A stretch of DNA of 64,000 nucleotides from Pseudomonas lalkuanensis (GTDB taxonomy: Bacteria > Pseudomonadota > Gammaproteobacteria > Pseudomonadales > Pseudomonadaceae). A model generated the notes under the pieces. That model did not search any database. It saw nothing but the letters and a program-made list of their open reading frames with translations, and was not told where the DNA came from. Shown one piece after another: positions 8,816 through 18,800 of this stretch (the stretch's first letter is position 1; each line of letters opens with the position of its first letter). The stretch lies in NCBI RefSeq assembly GCF_008807375.1, contig NZ_CP043311.1, positions 1,654,001 through 1,718,000 on the forward strand, read 5' to 3'. A program made the position numbers and the translations under genes.

Positions 8816-11368
8816 ATGAACACTTCCACTCCTGATGTGCAAACGCTGGTCGTCATCGGCAATGGCATGGTCGGCCACCACTGTGTGGAGCAACTGGTCG
8901 AGCGCGGCGCACTGGGCCGCTATCGCATCGAGGTCTTCAGCGAAGAGCCGCTGCGCGCCTACGACCGGGTACATCTCTCCGAGTACTTCGCGGGCCGCGA
9001 CGCCGAATCCCTGGCCTTGGGCGAAGCCAGCCTCTACCTGACCCCGGGCGTGACCCTGCACCTGGGCGTGCCGGTACTGGAGATCGACCGCGAGCGTCGC
9101 GAAGTGATCACCGCCAACGGCAGCCTGGCCTACGACAAGCTGGTTCTGGCGACGGGCTCCTATCCCTTCGTGCCGCCCATCGAGGGGGCCGAAGGCGACT
9201 CGCGCCTGGTGTACCGCACCCTGGCCGATCTCGACACCATCCGCGCCGCTGCCGCCCAGGCACGCCGTGGTGTGGTGGTGGGTGGCGGCCTGTTGGGTCT
9301 GGAAGCCGCCAACGCGCTGAAGTCCCTGGGCCTCGACGCCCATGTGGTGGAATTCGCGCCGCGCCTGATGCCGGTGCAGCTCGATGACCAGGGCGGCCAG
9401 GCGCTCAAGGCACGCATCGAAGCGCTGGGCGTGGGGGTGCATCTCTCGAAAGCTACCCAGTCCATCAGTTCTGGTGCGGAATACCGCTACCGGATGAACT
9501 TCGCCGGTGAGGATTTCCTCGAAACCGACCTGATCGTCTTCTCCGCCGGCATTCGCCCGCAGGACGCCCTGGCCCGCCAGTGCGGCCTGGAACTGGGCGC
9601 GCGTGGCGGCGTGGCCATCGACGGCCAGTGCCTGACCTCGGACGCGGACATCTTCGCCATCGGTGAATGCGCCGCCTGGAACGGCAGCATCTTCGGCCTG
9701 GTCGCCCCCGGCTACCAGATGGCCCGCAGCGTGGCCGCACAGCTCTGCGGCGAGGACGCCGATCCCTTCATTGGCGCCGACATGTCCACCAAGCTGAAGC
9801 TGCTGGGTGTGGACGTAGGCTCCATCGGCGACGCCCAGGGTGCACTGCCGGGCGCCCGCAGCTACCGCTTCATCGACGAAGCCAGTTCCAGCTATCGCCG
9901 CCTGGTGGTTTCCGCCGACGGCAAGCAGGCCCTGGGCGCGGTGCTGGTGGGTGACAACAGCTACTACGACACCCTGCTGCAGTACGTGCAGAACGGCATC
10001 AAGCTGCCCGCCGACCCGGCCAGCCTGATCCTGCCGGCGGGCGAAGGCGCCCCGGCCCTGGGCGCCGATGCGCTGCCGGCCACCGCCACCGTCTGCTCCT
10101 GCCACAACGTCAGCAAGGGTGCCATCTGCTCGGCCATCGACAGTGGCTGCACCGACGTCGCCGGGGTCAAGGCCTGCACCAGGGCGGCCAGCGGTTGCGG
10201 AGGCTGTGCGGCACTGCTCAAGCAGGTAGTCGAGCACGAACTGTCGGCCCGTGGCGTGGCCGTGGACAAGAGCCTCTGCGAACACTTCGCCTACACCCGT
10301 CAGGAGCTCTATGCACTGGTGCGGGTGGAAGGCATCGAGACCTTCGAGGAGGTGCTCGCCAAGCACGGCCGTGGCCACGTGGGCTGCGAGATCTGCAAAC
10401 CGGCCATCGGCTCCATCCTCGCCTCCTGCTGGAACCGGCCGATCCAGGACCCGTGGCTGGTGCCGCTGCAGGACACCAACGACACCTTCATGGCCAATAT
10501 GCAGAAGAACGGCACCTACTCGGTGGTGCCGCGCATTCCCGGCGGAGAGATCACCCCGGAAGGCCTGATCGCCATTGGCGAGGTGGCGAAGAAGTACAGG
10601 CTCTACACCAAGATCACTGGTGGCCAGCGCATCGACCTGTTCGGTGCCCAGCTCCACGAACTGCCGGATATCTGGGGCGAGCTGATCGCCGCCGGCTTCG
10701 AGACCGGCCACGCCTACGGCAAGTCCACCCGTACCGTGAAGTCCTGCGTGGGCAGCACCTGGTGCCGCTACGGCGTGCAGGACAGCGTGAAGATGGCCCT
10801 GGACATCGAGAACCGCTACAAGGGGCTGCGCTCGCCGCACAAGTTGAAGTTCGCCGTGTCCGGCTGCACTCGCGAATGCGCCGAGGCGCAAAGCAAGGAC
10901 GTGGGCGTGATCGCCACCGAGAAGGGCTGGAACCTCTACGTCTGCGGCAACGGTGGCATGCGTCCGCGCCACGCCGAGCTGTTCGCCACCGACCTCGATG
11001 ACGAGACCCTGATCCGCTACATCGATCGCTTCCTGATGTTCTACATCCGCACTGCCGACAAGCTGCAGCGCACCTCGGTCTGGCGTGAGAGCCTGGAGGG
11101 CGGCCTGGACTACCTCAAGGCGGTGATCATCGACGACAGCCTGGGGCTGGCCGAGGAACTGGAGGCACAGATGCAACTGGTGGTGGACCGCTACGAATGC
11201 GAGTGGGCCAACGCCATCCAGGACCCGGAGAAGCTCAAGCGCTTCCGTACCTTCGTCAACGACGGACGCGGTGATCCGGATATCCGTTTCATCGATGAGC
11301 GCGGCCAGCGCCGCCCGCTGCGAGCGGACGAAGCCGGTCTTATTTCCCTGGTGGAGGAGGTGGTCTGA
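8816..11368 (+). CDS. nirB: NAD(P)H nitrite reductase, large subunit
   Basis: 850 residues, the usual NirB length. It has an N-terminal FAD/NADH oxidoreductase domain (VVIGNGMVG at the start, a second dinucleotide fold VVVGGGLLGLEAA), then a BFD-like [2Fe-2S] region (CSCHNVSKGAI, followed by CGGC). The C-terminal sirohaem/[4Fe-4S] domain has its cysteines as Cys644-x5-Cys650 (SCVGSTWCRYG) and Cys684-x3-Cys688 (GCTRECAEA). It reduces nitrite to ammonium in the cytoplasm. The frame is open back to 8441, but that would read through the promoter and terminator, so the ATG at 8816 is taken. Its stop overlaps the nirD start by one base. Confidence 0.96.
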   Translation: MNTSTPDVQTLVVIGNGMVGHHCVEQLVERGALGRYRIEVFSEEPLRAYDRVHLSEYFAGRDAESLALGEASLYLTPGVTLHLGVPVLEIDRERREVITANGSLAYDKLVLATGSYPFVPPIEGAEGDSRLVYRTLADLDTIRAAAAQARRGVVVGGGLLGLEAANALKSLGLDAHVVEFAPRLMPVQLDDQGGQALKARIEALGVGVHLSKATQSISSGAEYRYRMNFAGEDFLETDLIVFSAGIRPQDALARQCGLELGARGGVAIDGQCLTSDADIFAIGECAAWNGSIFGLVAPGYQMARSVAAQLCGEDADPFIGADMSTKLKLLGVDVGSIGDAQGALPGARSYRFIDEASSSYRRLVVSADGKQALGAVLVGDNSYYDTLLQYVQNGIKLPADPASLILPAGEGAPALGADALPATATVCSCHNVSKGAICSAIDSGCTDVAGVKACTRAASGCGGCAALLKQVVEHELSARGVAVDKSLCEHFAYTRQELYALVRVEGIETFEEVLAKHGRGHVGCEICKPAIGSILASCWNRPIQDPWLVPLQDTNDTFMANMQKNGTYSVVPRIPGGEITPEGLIAIGEVAKKYRLYTKITGGQRIDLFGAQLHELPDIWGELIAAGFETGHAYGKSTRTVKSCVGSTWCRYGVQDSVKMALDIENRYKGLRSPHKLKFAVSGCTRECAEAQSKDVGVIATEKGWNLYVCGNGGMRPRHAELFATDLDDETLIRYIDRFLMFYIRTADKLQRTSVWRESLEGGLDYLKAVIIDDSLGLAEELEAQMQLVVDRYECEWANAIQDPEKLKRFRTFVNDGRGDPDIRFIDERGQRRPLRADEAGLISLVEEVV

Positions 11369-11736
11369 TGATCGAAGCAAGCCTGCAACGCAATGAGGTC
11401 CGGGGCCGTTGGCAAGCCGTATGCCGCCGGGAGGACCTGGTGCCCAACTCGGGCGTGGTGGCCTGGGTGAGCAACATCCAGGTGGCGCTGTTCTACCTGA
11501 AGGGCGAGGAGGGCGATCAGTTGTTCGCGGTGCAGAACCACGACCCACTGGCCCAGGCCAATGTGATCGGCCGTGGCATCGTCGGCCACCTGGGCGGCAA
11601 CCTGGTGATCGCCTCGCCGCTGTACAAGCAGCACTACCGCCTGGAAGACGGTTCTTGCCTGGAGTATCCGGAGCAGAAGCTGCGCGTTTGGCCGGTCAGG
11701 TTGCAAGGGGATGTGGTGGAGGTTGGGGTGGAGTAA
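11368..11736 (+). CDS. nirD: NAD(P)H nitrite reductase, small subunit
   Basis: 122 residues, Rieske-fold NirD family. The conserved block NHDPLAQANVIGRGIVGH and ASPLYKQHYRL match NirD. As in other NirD proteins, the Cys/His ligands of a true Rieske cluster are absent, so it is probably structural. TGATG overlap with nirB and a GGAGGAGG ribosome site imply translational coupling. It is the last gene of the transcript. Confidence 0.94.
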   Translation: MIEASLQRNEVRGRWQAVCRREDLVPNSGVVAWVSNIQVALFYLKGEEGDQLFAVQNHDPLAQANVIGRGIVGHLGGNLVIASPLYKQHYRLEDGSCLEYPEQKLRVWPVRLQGDVVEVGVE

Positions 11737-12044
11737 TCCCGAAGATCGCGACGCTTACCGAGGGAGGCCAAGTTTGTGGGGTCATATTCATTCGGGCCTG
11801 GAAAACCGCGTCCTGAGGACGTGGTCATGAGTCACGGCTCTCACTGTGACGATGCGAATGCCCGGGCGGGCAGGATGAGGCCGATCGGCTAGGGAGCGCC
11901 CTGCGCACCGGCAGTTTGGCCAGGTGCCGAAGCGGGTCCTGTAGTGGGCGCGCACAGCGCACCCCAGGGGCCAGGCCGGGCTAAAGAGGTCAGCGTTGTG
12001 CTCGGTGGTGGATTCGCCCCCGCAAAGCAGGTGCCAGCCGGCGG
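11737..12044. other. Intergenic stretch with no recognised gene
   Basis: About 308 bp between nirD and a minus-strand small gene. The open frames here lack ribosome sites and family resemblance. The only visible structure is a short inverted repeat CGTCC-TGA-GGACG near 11808-11820. No T-rich terminator is seen after nirD. Confidence 0.5.
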
Positions 12045-12314
12045 CTAAGCCTTGCTTACGGCTGGCCGGCGGGCCCGCGCATACATCAGGTGGGCATCCA
12101 TCAGCAGCGCTTCCATTGCCGATAGCAGGACTTCCTGGCGCAGATGGCCGGATGCACCGGCATTCCGCTCGTGGCGCAGGCGCTCGATCAGGCTGGAAAC
12201 CTGAGCCAGGCGGTAGTCGCCCAGCCTGTGGCAAGCCTCGGGGCTGGCGTCGGCGCGCACATCCAGAACGTCGACGGGGAAGTCTTCCAGGGTGGGAAAG
12301 CGGTGCGAAGTCAT
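12045..12314 (-). CDS. Small conserved-looking hypothetical protein
   Basis: 89 residues, opening MTSHRFPTLEDFPVDVLDV. It is predicted soluble and mostly helical, with no membrane segment or signal peptide and no family I recognise. Codon use (GC-rich third positions, many CTG and GCC codons) resembles the real genes nearby, which is the main support. The ribosome site is weak. It lies alone between nirD and the chaC-like gene. Confidence 0.55.
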   Translation of the reverse strand: MTSHRFPTLEDFPVDVLDVRADASPEACHRLGDYRLAQVSSLIERLRHERNAGASGHLRQEVLLSAMEALLMDAHLMYARARRPAVSKA

Positions 12315-12466
12315 GCGCGGGGCTCTCGTGGCTGCTGGGGGCTCAGAACGCTACGCACGCGCGCTGTAGGGGTTCAAGGCAGACGTATTGTGTGATTCTT
12401 CGTGTTGTGGGTAGGGAATCCGGGGAATCCGGCGCGATCCCACGCGAGAAGTCCGCCCCGCAGTGG

Positions 12467-13126
12467 TCAGCTGAAACTCAGCGCACCCTGTTTGCAGCAG
12501 CGCACCAGGGCTTCTTCCAGCTTGCGGTCGGGCATGGCGTTGGCGCGCAGGATGCTGGCGGTCCTTTCAACGTAGTCGCGGGTGCTGCCATAGCGGCCGC
12601 TGGCGTTGTCGAATACCTGGCGCAGCACATGGTCCGGCAGGGCGCCGGCATAGCAGGCGAAGTCGCGTCGCAGCACGAAGCCCAGCGCCTGCACGCTGGG
12701 GCCACCGACCAGTTGGCAGTTGAGCCATTTCGGCTGGTAGGCGGCGTCGGGCATTTCCCGCTGCCAAAGGGCGAACAGATGCTCTTCCAGTTGCTCCCCC
12801 GGTAGACGATAGGCGAAGCCTGCACAGGAGCCGCCGCGATCCAGGCCCAGTACCAGCCCCGGGGTCTCCGGGGTGCCGCGATGGATCAGCGACCAGAGGT
12901 ACAGGCCGCGATGGTAGCCGTGGATGCGCGCGCGGCGCCTTTCCATGGTGGGGCACTCCGGCCGCCAGATCAGCGAGCCGTAGGCGAACAGCCAGACCGG
13001 GCCGCCCTGGTGGCGGGCCATGGTGTTTTCCAGGGACGCGAGCAGTTCAGCGCGGGTGAGTTGCGCCGGCTGGTCGAGCAGCGGTGGGTAGGGCGTGAAA
13101 GGTGTGTCGTGGTTGCTTCCGGTCAT
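12467..13126 (-). CDS. Glutathione-specific gamma-glutamylcyclotransferase (ChaC-like)
   Basis: 219 residues. The ChaC signature YGSLIW is at 49-54, with the substrate-binding loop RGTPETPG at 83-90 and the likely catalytic Glu124 in LWQREM. The family degrades glutathione to 5-oxoproline and Cys-Gly in the cytoplasm. The start at 13126 (MTGSNHDTPF) is a choice: the frame is open to 13231, but the extra residues are Cys/Arg-rich and unlike the family. The ribosome site is weak. Monocistronic by position. Confidence 0.88.
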   Translation of the reverse strand: MTGSNHDTPFTPYPPLLDQPAQLTRAELLASLENTMARHQGGPVWLFAYGSLIWRPECPTMERRRARIHGYHRGLYLWSLIHRGTPETPGLVLGLDRGGSCAGFAYRLPGEQLEEHLFALWQREMPDAAYQPKWLNCQLVGGPSVQALGFVLRRDFACYAGALPDHVLRQVFDNASGRYGSTRDYVERTASILRANAMPDRKLEEALVRCCKQGALSFS

Positions 13127-13584
13127 AAGCGTACTGCGGATGCCGATGATGTGCGGACGTTCCCGGCCCGCTTCCTTTTTGTAGCAGGTGGAAGGGCATT
13201 GGCGAACAGGCAGTCGTCGAATTTCCCACAAAAATCCTGCGGATAGAGCTGATCACGCTCGACTGATGAAGCAAAGGAATGATGTGGCATCGGCTTATCG
13301 CCAACGGAGATAAGCTGGCAGCGCTGTTTCGAGCGGCTGGCGAAGTTCGGCGGTTGGGACATGGGTGAGGGCGCCGCCCGTCGTCCGGAGTACCGTCCGT
13401 TCGGGAAAACTGTGCATTCGGCGGGGGACCGCGACCCCTCACCGGCATGGGAGGCAGGGCGCTGCTACTACTCAGGGTTGTCGGGGGACGTGCGCCTCGC
13501 CATCGGGACAGTCCCCAATCCCGCCCCGTGCCGGCTTGCTGCCGCCGGTGAGGTGGGCCCGCGTCATTCGGGGGGTAACCTTTC
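13127..13584. other. Intergenic stretch with no recognised gene
   Basis: About 458 bp between the divergent chaC-like and response-regulator genes, so it must hold both promoters. Open frames in it have no ribosome site or family resemblance. I could not find a clear -35/-10 pair by eye. Confidence 0.45.
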
Positions 13585-14262
13585 GTGGAAGCCAGGATCA
13601 GGATAGGCATCGTCGACGACCATCCCCTGCTCAGGCAAGGTGTGGCCGCCGCACTCAAGCGTATCGGGGACTTCCAGGTCGTGGAGCAGGGCGCCTGCTC
13701 CGAGGACGCTGTGGATATTGCCCTGCGCCTTCAGCCCGACGTGCTGCTGATGGATGTGAACATGCCGGGCGACTGCTTTGCCGCTGTGCGCCGAATCACC
13801 GCCGAGGCGACGGGCGTGCGGGTGCTGATGCTGACCGTTTCGGAAAGCGAAGACGATGCCTATGCGGCACTGGAAGCCGGGGCCCAGGGGTATGTGCTCA
13901 AGGGCGTCAGCGGGCCAGAGCTGGTGCAGGCAATCCGCACCGTGGCCGGAGGCGAGAGTTTCATCACACCGGCCTTCGCCAGCCGGCTACTGGGGCGAAT
14001 GCGGCATCGGCAGGATATGGAGCGGCACAGGATCGAGCTGACCCACCGCGAGGAGCAGATCATCCGAGAAGTGGCCAACGGCCTGACCAACCGCGAAGTG
14101 GCCGACAAGCTCAATCTGAGCGAGAAGACCGTGAAGTACTACATGACCAACGTGATGCAGAAACTCCACGCGCGCAATCGCGTGGAAGCTGTCACAGCCC
14201 TGCGTCGCCAATGGGATGAAGACCACGAGCAAATGCTCGAAATGCAAGGCAAGGCGCGCTAG
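13585..14262 (+). CDS. NarL/LuxR-family response regulator
   Basis: 225 residues. Receiver domain at residues 5-120, with the acidic pair Asp11/Asp12, phospho-acceptor Asp57 (LLMDVNMP), Thr84 and Lys106. The C-terminal LuxR-type helix-turn-helix is at about 155-210 (LTHREEQIIREVANGLTNRE, then KTVKYYMTNVMQKL). The start is a GTG with a GGGGG ribosome site. Its stop overlaps by 4 bp the stop of the convergent sensor kinase, its obvious partner. The kinase gene is divergent from the first giant peroxidase, which makes that peroxidase a candidate target; this is position only. Confidence 0.9.
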   Translation: MEARIRIGIVDDHPLLRQGVAAALKRIGDFQVVEQGACSEDAVDIALRLQPDVLLMDVNMPGDCFAAVRRITAEATGVRVLMLTVSESEDDAYAALEAGAQGYVLKGVSGPELVQAIRTVAGGESFITPAFASRLLGRMRHRQDMERHRIELTHREEQIIREVANGLTNREVADKLNLSEKTVKYYMTNVMQKLHARNRVEAVTALRRQWDEDHEQMLEMQGKAR

Positions 14263-15788
14263 CCGGCCACTTCGTCGTCCATCCTGAAGCGGGCGCTGAC
14301 GCGGGTGCCTTCGCCCGGCGTTGACTGGATGTCGAACTGCCCACCCAGTGCTTCCACTCGATAACGCATGCCGGCGAGACCCAGTCGACGCCGGCCTTGG
14401 CCATTGCTGGCCTGGTCGCCGGGGACGAAGCCATTGCCCGCGTCGACCACCTGTACCTCCAGTTGCCCCTCAATCATCCGCGCCGAGAGCTTCTGACCCT
14501 GGCCTCCAGCGTGCATCACGGCGTTGTTCAGGGCTTCCTGGGCGAAGCGGTAGAGGCAGATCTTCAGGGACATCGTGGCGTCGGCAGGCAGCGGCTGGAT
14601 ATCCAGCTCCACCTGGGTGTCGGTGCGCTGTTCGTGGCGCTGTACCACCAGGCGTAGCACCTGTTCCAGCCCCAGTTCGCTGATTTCCGGGACTGCCAGT
14701 CCACGGGAAATGTCGCGGATTTCGCGGAGGGCGTCCTGGCCGGCGCTGCGCAGGGTTTCCAGGGCATCGCCGTCGAAAGGTTCGCCCTGCTGCTGCAGGC
14801 GTTCGCGTATCTGGGCGAGTTCATCCAGGCGGACCAGGATGAGTGTCAGCAACTGCGCCGGGCCGTCGTGCAGGTCGGCACCCAGACGTCGCAGGGTCAG
14901 TTCGCTGATGCGCGAGAACTCCTGGTTGGCAGTGGTGATGCGGCGCTGCAGTTGGGTATTGCGGGCATGCAGGCGTGCCTGTTCGAGCATCCGCTGTTTC
15001 AAGGCTACTTGCTGGCGCTCGATGATGCGCTCGCCGCGGCGCACCACGAAGAAGAGCAATCCCAGCATCGCCAGCGTGGCCGAGCCGACCACTGCCCAGA
15101 CCTGCAGGCGCACGGTGTGGATCTCCCGTTCCAACTGGTCGGCGCGTTCATAGAACTCACCCACTGCCACCACCTTGCCCGAGCCGGTTTCCCGCAGGGG
15201 CGCGTAGATTTCGTAGAGGGGCACCTTGAGGCTGCGCTCGAACGCGTTCTCGTCCTGGCCGAGGTCTTCCAGGTCGGTGACGATTTGACCCTGCAAGGCC
15301 TCGTCGATCTCATCGGTGGGGAACTTGCGGTGCATTACCGACTTGTCGGTGCTGTAGATCACCGTCCCGTCCGGGCGCCAGATCTTCACCGAAGCCACGT
15401 GGCGGCTGAGGCTGCTGTTGACGATCAGCCGGTCGATGGCCGCGGCGCTTTCCGGGGGAATGTCCTGGGTTCGCGCCAGCTCCTGCACGAAGGGTTCGAG
15501 GAAGCTTTCCATGTAGACGGCACCGGCCTGCGCTGCCGACTGCACGGCCGCCCGCTCGATGCGCTGGCTTACCAGGTTGCCCACCAGGCTCATGGTCAGG
15601 CCGAGGATCAGGCTGGCGGCGAAGATGAACTGGGTGGAGCGCTTCAGCTGGCGAATCCGTTGGCGCAGACGCCGTCCCCAGGAGCGGTGCGGTCCTGACA
15701 TTGGTCCGGGGTCGGGTTGGACCAAAGTCGGGACGTCGACTTGACCCAAGGTCTGCTGATTTTGTTCGACCTTCGCATCTGTGGGCAT
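14259..15788 (-). CDS. Membrane sensor histidine kinase (HisKA_3/NarX-like)
   Basis: 509 residues. Transmembrane helix at about 53-73, a periplasmic sensing region of about 155 residues, a second helix at about 230-249, then a cytoplasmic coiled-coil-like linker. The HisKA_3 phospho-acceptor is His307 in RLGADLHDGPAQLL, followed by a HATPase domain (EALNNAVMHAGG; GLAGMRYRVEALGG). No cysteine cluster or PAS domain is visible, so the signal is unknown. GAGGAG precedes the ATG at 15788. It pairs with the convergent regulator at 13585-14262, and only 68 bp separates its start from the divergent peroxidase gene. Confidence 0.9.
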   Translation of the reverse strand: MPTDAKVEQNQQTLGQVDVPTLVQPDPGPMSGPHRSWGRRLRQRIRQLKRSTQFIFAASLILGLTMSLVGNLVSQRIERAAVQSAAQAGAVYMESFLEPFVQELARTQDIPPESAAAIDRLIVNSSLSRHVASVKIWRPDGTVIYSTDKSVMHRKFPTDEIDEALQGQIVTDLEDLGQDENAFERSLKVPLYEIYAPLRETGSGKVVAVGEFYERADQLEREIHTVRLQVWAVVGSATLAMLGLLFFVVRRGERIIERQQVALKQRMLEQARLHARNTQLQRRITTANQEFSRISELTLRRLGADLHDGPAQLLTLILVRLDELAQIRERLQQQGEPFDGDALETLRSAGQDALREIRDISRGLAVPEISELGLEQVLRLVVQRHEQRTDTQVELDIQPLPADATMSLKICLYRFAQEALNNAVMHAGGQGQKLSARMIEGQLEVQVVDAGNGFVPGDQASNGQGRRRLGLAGMRYRVEALGGQFDIQSTPGEGTRVSARFRMDDEVAG

Positions 15789-15856
15789 TCGCCGGACTCC
15801 TCGATGCTTTCTCCCAGGCTCTTTGCAAGGCCCGGACAGGGCAGTGGGAGATCGTT

Positions 15857-18800
15857 ATGTACGGCCTGAAAAGCTTCACGCTCAACCTGAAGGATATTAG
15901 CTACCTGTTGCAGCAGGTCAGTTTCCCCACCCTGCGCGTGGTGGGTTACACCGTCTCGGGCGACGCCCTGTTCGGCTATACCGGTGCCGATGGCGTGGTG
16001 CATGTACTGGGCACCGATGGCAGCTTCGATCCGCTGGCCCTCCCGGCTGGCGAGAGCATCTGGTACAACGGCGCGCGCGACCCCATCGGCCTGCGCAACG
16101 TCTCCGGCTATTTCAACAACCTCACGCATGATGGCCATGCCTGGGGCAGCTTCGGCCAGGACTTCATCCGCCTGACCCTGCCGGACTACAGCCAGTACGT
16201 TCAGCAGAACGCCGACAACGCGGCCTGGCAGGATTACCTCTCCAGCCACCCCGGTGCCGAGTTGGGTACGCCGGCTGCCTACGCCGACCCATCCGCCTCG
16301 CTGGTGGACTACACGCCGAGGATGATCAGCCAGACCATCGTCAGTGGCGGCGTGGTCTTCGCCACCGACGCCCAGGGCCACATCCTGCATGACGCCAACG
16401 GCGTCGCGGTGGTCAGCGATCCGGGGCTGCTCGGCCAACTGGGCGAAGCCGATCCGACCTCATCCAGTAGCGGTCAGTACTTCATCCGCAATCTCAACAC
16501 GGTTTCCGGCGACCCCTCGACCACCGGCTGGTTCACGCTGTTCGGCCAGTTCTTCGACCATGGACTGGACTTCATCGACAAGCCGAGCCGGACCGCCACC
16601 ATCACCATTCCCCTGGCACCCGACGATCCCCTCTACGGTTCCATCGGCCCGGACGGCCAGCCGGTGCATTCGATCACCGTCCACAGGGCCAGCGTGGGCA
16701 GCTTCGATGCTGCAGGCAATGCGCAATACCGCAACCTGGACTCGCCCTACATCGACCAGAACCAGACATACGGTTCCGAGGCCTCTGTCACTCAACTGCT
16801 GCGCGAATGGGTGGCTGACCCGTCCAACCCTGGCCAGTTCCGGCCGGGGGCCCGCCTGTTCGACGGCAACACCCTGAGCGATGAAGCCGCCTGGACGCTC
16901 AATGGCGTGCTCACCCACCAGACACTGCCGACCCTGAACGAGTTGCGCGCCCATATCGTGGCCACCGGGCGCGATGACCTGACCTGGGATGACCTGGCCG
17001 ATTTCCGCGTGCGCGACGACGCAGGGCATGTGCTGGACGCGGACCCTTCCACTTCCGGTATCCAGGCGGTCCATACCCGCGAGGCCCTGCTGCTGGACAT
17101 GAATCCGCACTTCGACGACGTGCACATCGATGTGGCGCGCCTCATGGCCCTGGACAGCCACCTGGTGAGCGTGACCTTCGACCCGACGAACCCCTACGGG
17201 ATCCTGTTCCACTACGACAACGGCCCGACCAAGTCCCTGTTCGGTCTGGTCAATCCCTCTGACTTCTCGATCTTTGCCGATCCGGGGACTGCCGATTACG
17301 CGGTCGCCAACGAGCTGTTGCTGGAATCGGTGGGTGATCACTACATCGCGGGCGACGGCCGTGCCAACGAGAACTTCGGGCTGACCGCCATGCACCATGT
17401 CTTCCACGAAGACCACAACGTTCAGTTGATCAACCTGCAACAGGAGATTCTCCAGGCCGATGTCGGGGTTCGCCACAATTGGCAGGTCGGCATCGATAAC
17501 GGGGCCGGGGGCTACTACACCGACGCGGCCGGAAACTACACGCTGACTGACGGCGTGACTGTTTCCTGGAACCATGACCTGCTGTTCCAGGGGGCCAAGC
17601 TGGTGGTGGAAATGGAGTACCAGCACGTTGCCATCGACCAGTACGCGCGGCTGATCACGCCTGACCTGCCCGAGTTCGTCACTTATGACTCCGGCATCAA
17701 CGCCAATATTTCCCTGGAGTATGGCCAGGCTGCATTCCGCTTCGGGCACTCGCAGTTGCGTGAAACCATCGACGCCCTGGAACGGGACGTCAGCGGTGCC
17801 TACGACCTGACCGGGTCCATCACCCGCTACGCCCTGGAGAAGGCCTTCCTCAACCCCGGTGGTTTCGCTGAAGTCGGCCCGACTGCAATCGCCCTCGGCA
17901 TGACGCGCCAGGTCAGCAACGAAATCGACGAGTTCGTCACCCCGGCTTTGCAGCAGGGCCTGCTGGGCCAACCGCTGGACCTGGCCACCATCAACCTGGC
18001 ACGAGGCCGTGACCTCGGGCTACCGACGCTCAATGCGGTGCGCCAGCAGATCCACGATGCGCTGATCGCCGAGCGGCAGACACCCGCCGGGTCCCAGCAC
18101 CACACCAACCTGATCGTGGATGCGTTGACGCCCTACACGAGCTGGAGCGACTTCGCCAACAACATGATTCACCCGGAATCCCTGGTGAACTTCATCGCCG
18201 CCTACTCCTTCGATGGCGATGTGGCCCATGCCCAGGCCATCATCGACGCCGACCAGGCGGGCGTGGATGCCACCTGGGCCGGCGGCGTCGTAACGGCCGA
18301 GGATGCGGCGCGCTTCCTGTCCAACGCCGCCGACCAGGATGGCAACTTCGTCGCCGGTTCCGACGGTTTCAACCACATCGACCTGTGGATTGGCGGGCTG
18401 GCAGAGAAACACGTCTACACCGGCCAGCTCGGCACCACGTTCAACGCCATCTTCGAAGACCAGATGGAGCGGCTGATGGATGGCGACCGCTTCTACTACC
18501 TGTTTCGCCTCGACCTCGGATTGCCGGGCATGACCAACCTCAACGAGCAGGTGGTCACCGAGCAGTTCAAGGACATCATCGAGCGCACCACGGATGCCCG
18601 GCACCTGGCCGGTGACGTGTTCGGCTACATGGACAGCTACATCGAGCTGAGCTACCAGGACTCGGGCGCCACCGCCACGGCCTACAAGAGCGAGCACAAG
18701 TACGGCCGTCTGGTGGACACCAACCAGATGGGCGTCTATTCCACCGGTGGCTCCGGGGGGATCGGCGGCAACGGCCTGCTGCTCAGCCTGGTCAACCCGG

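Noticed and set aside
8810..11548. Long minus-strand open frame opposite nirB
   Set aside because: Shadow frame of nirB, which has all its cofactor motifs on the plus strand.
11996..12805. Plus-strand open frame across the small hypothetical gene and part of chaC
   Set aside because: No ribosome site, Arg/Gly-rich shadow translation, and it covers a recognised gene on the other strand.
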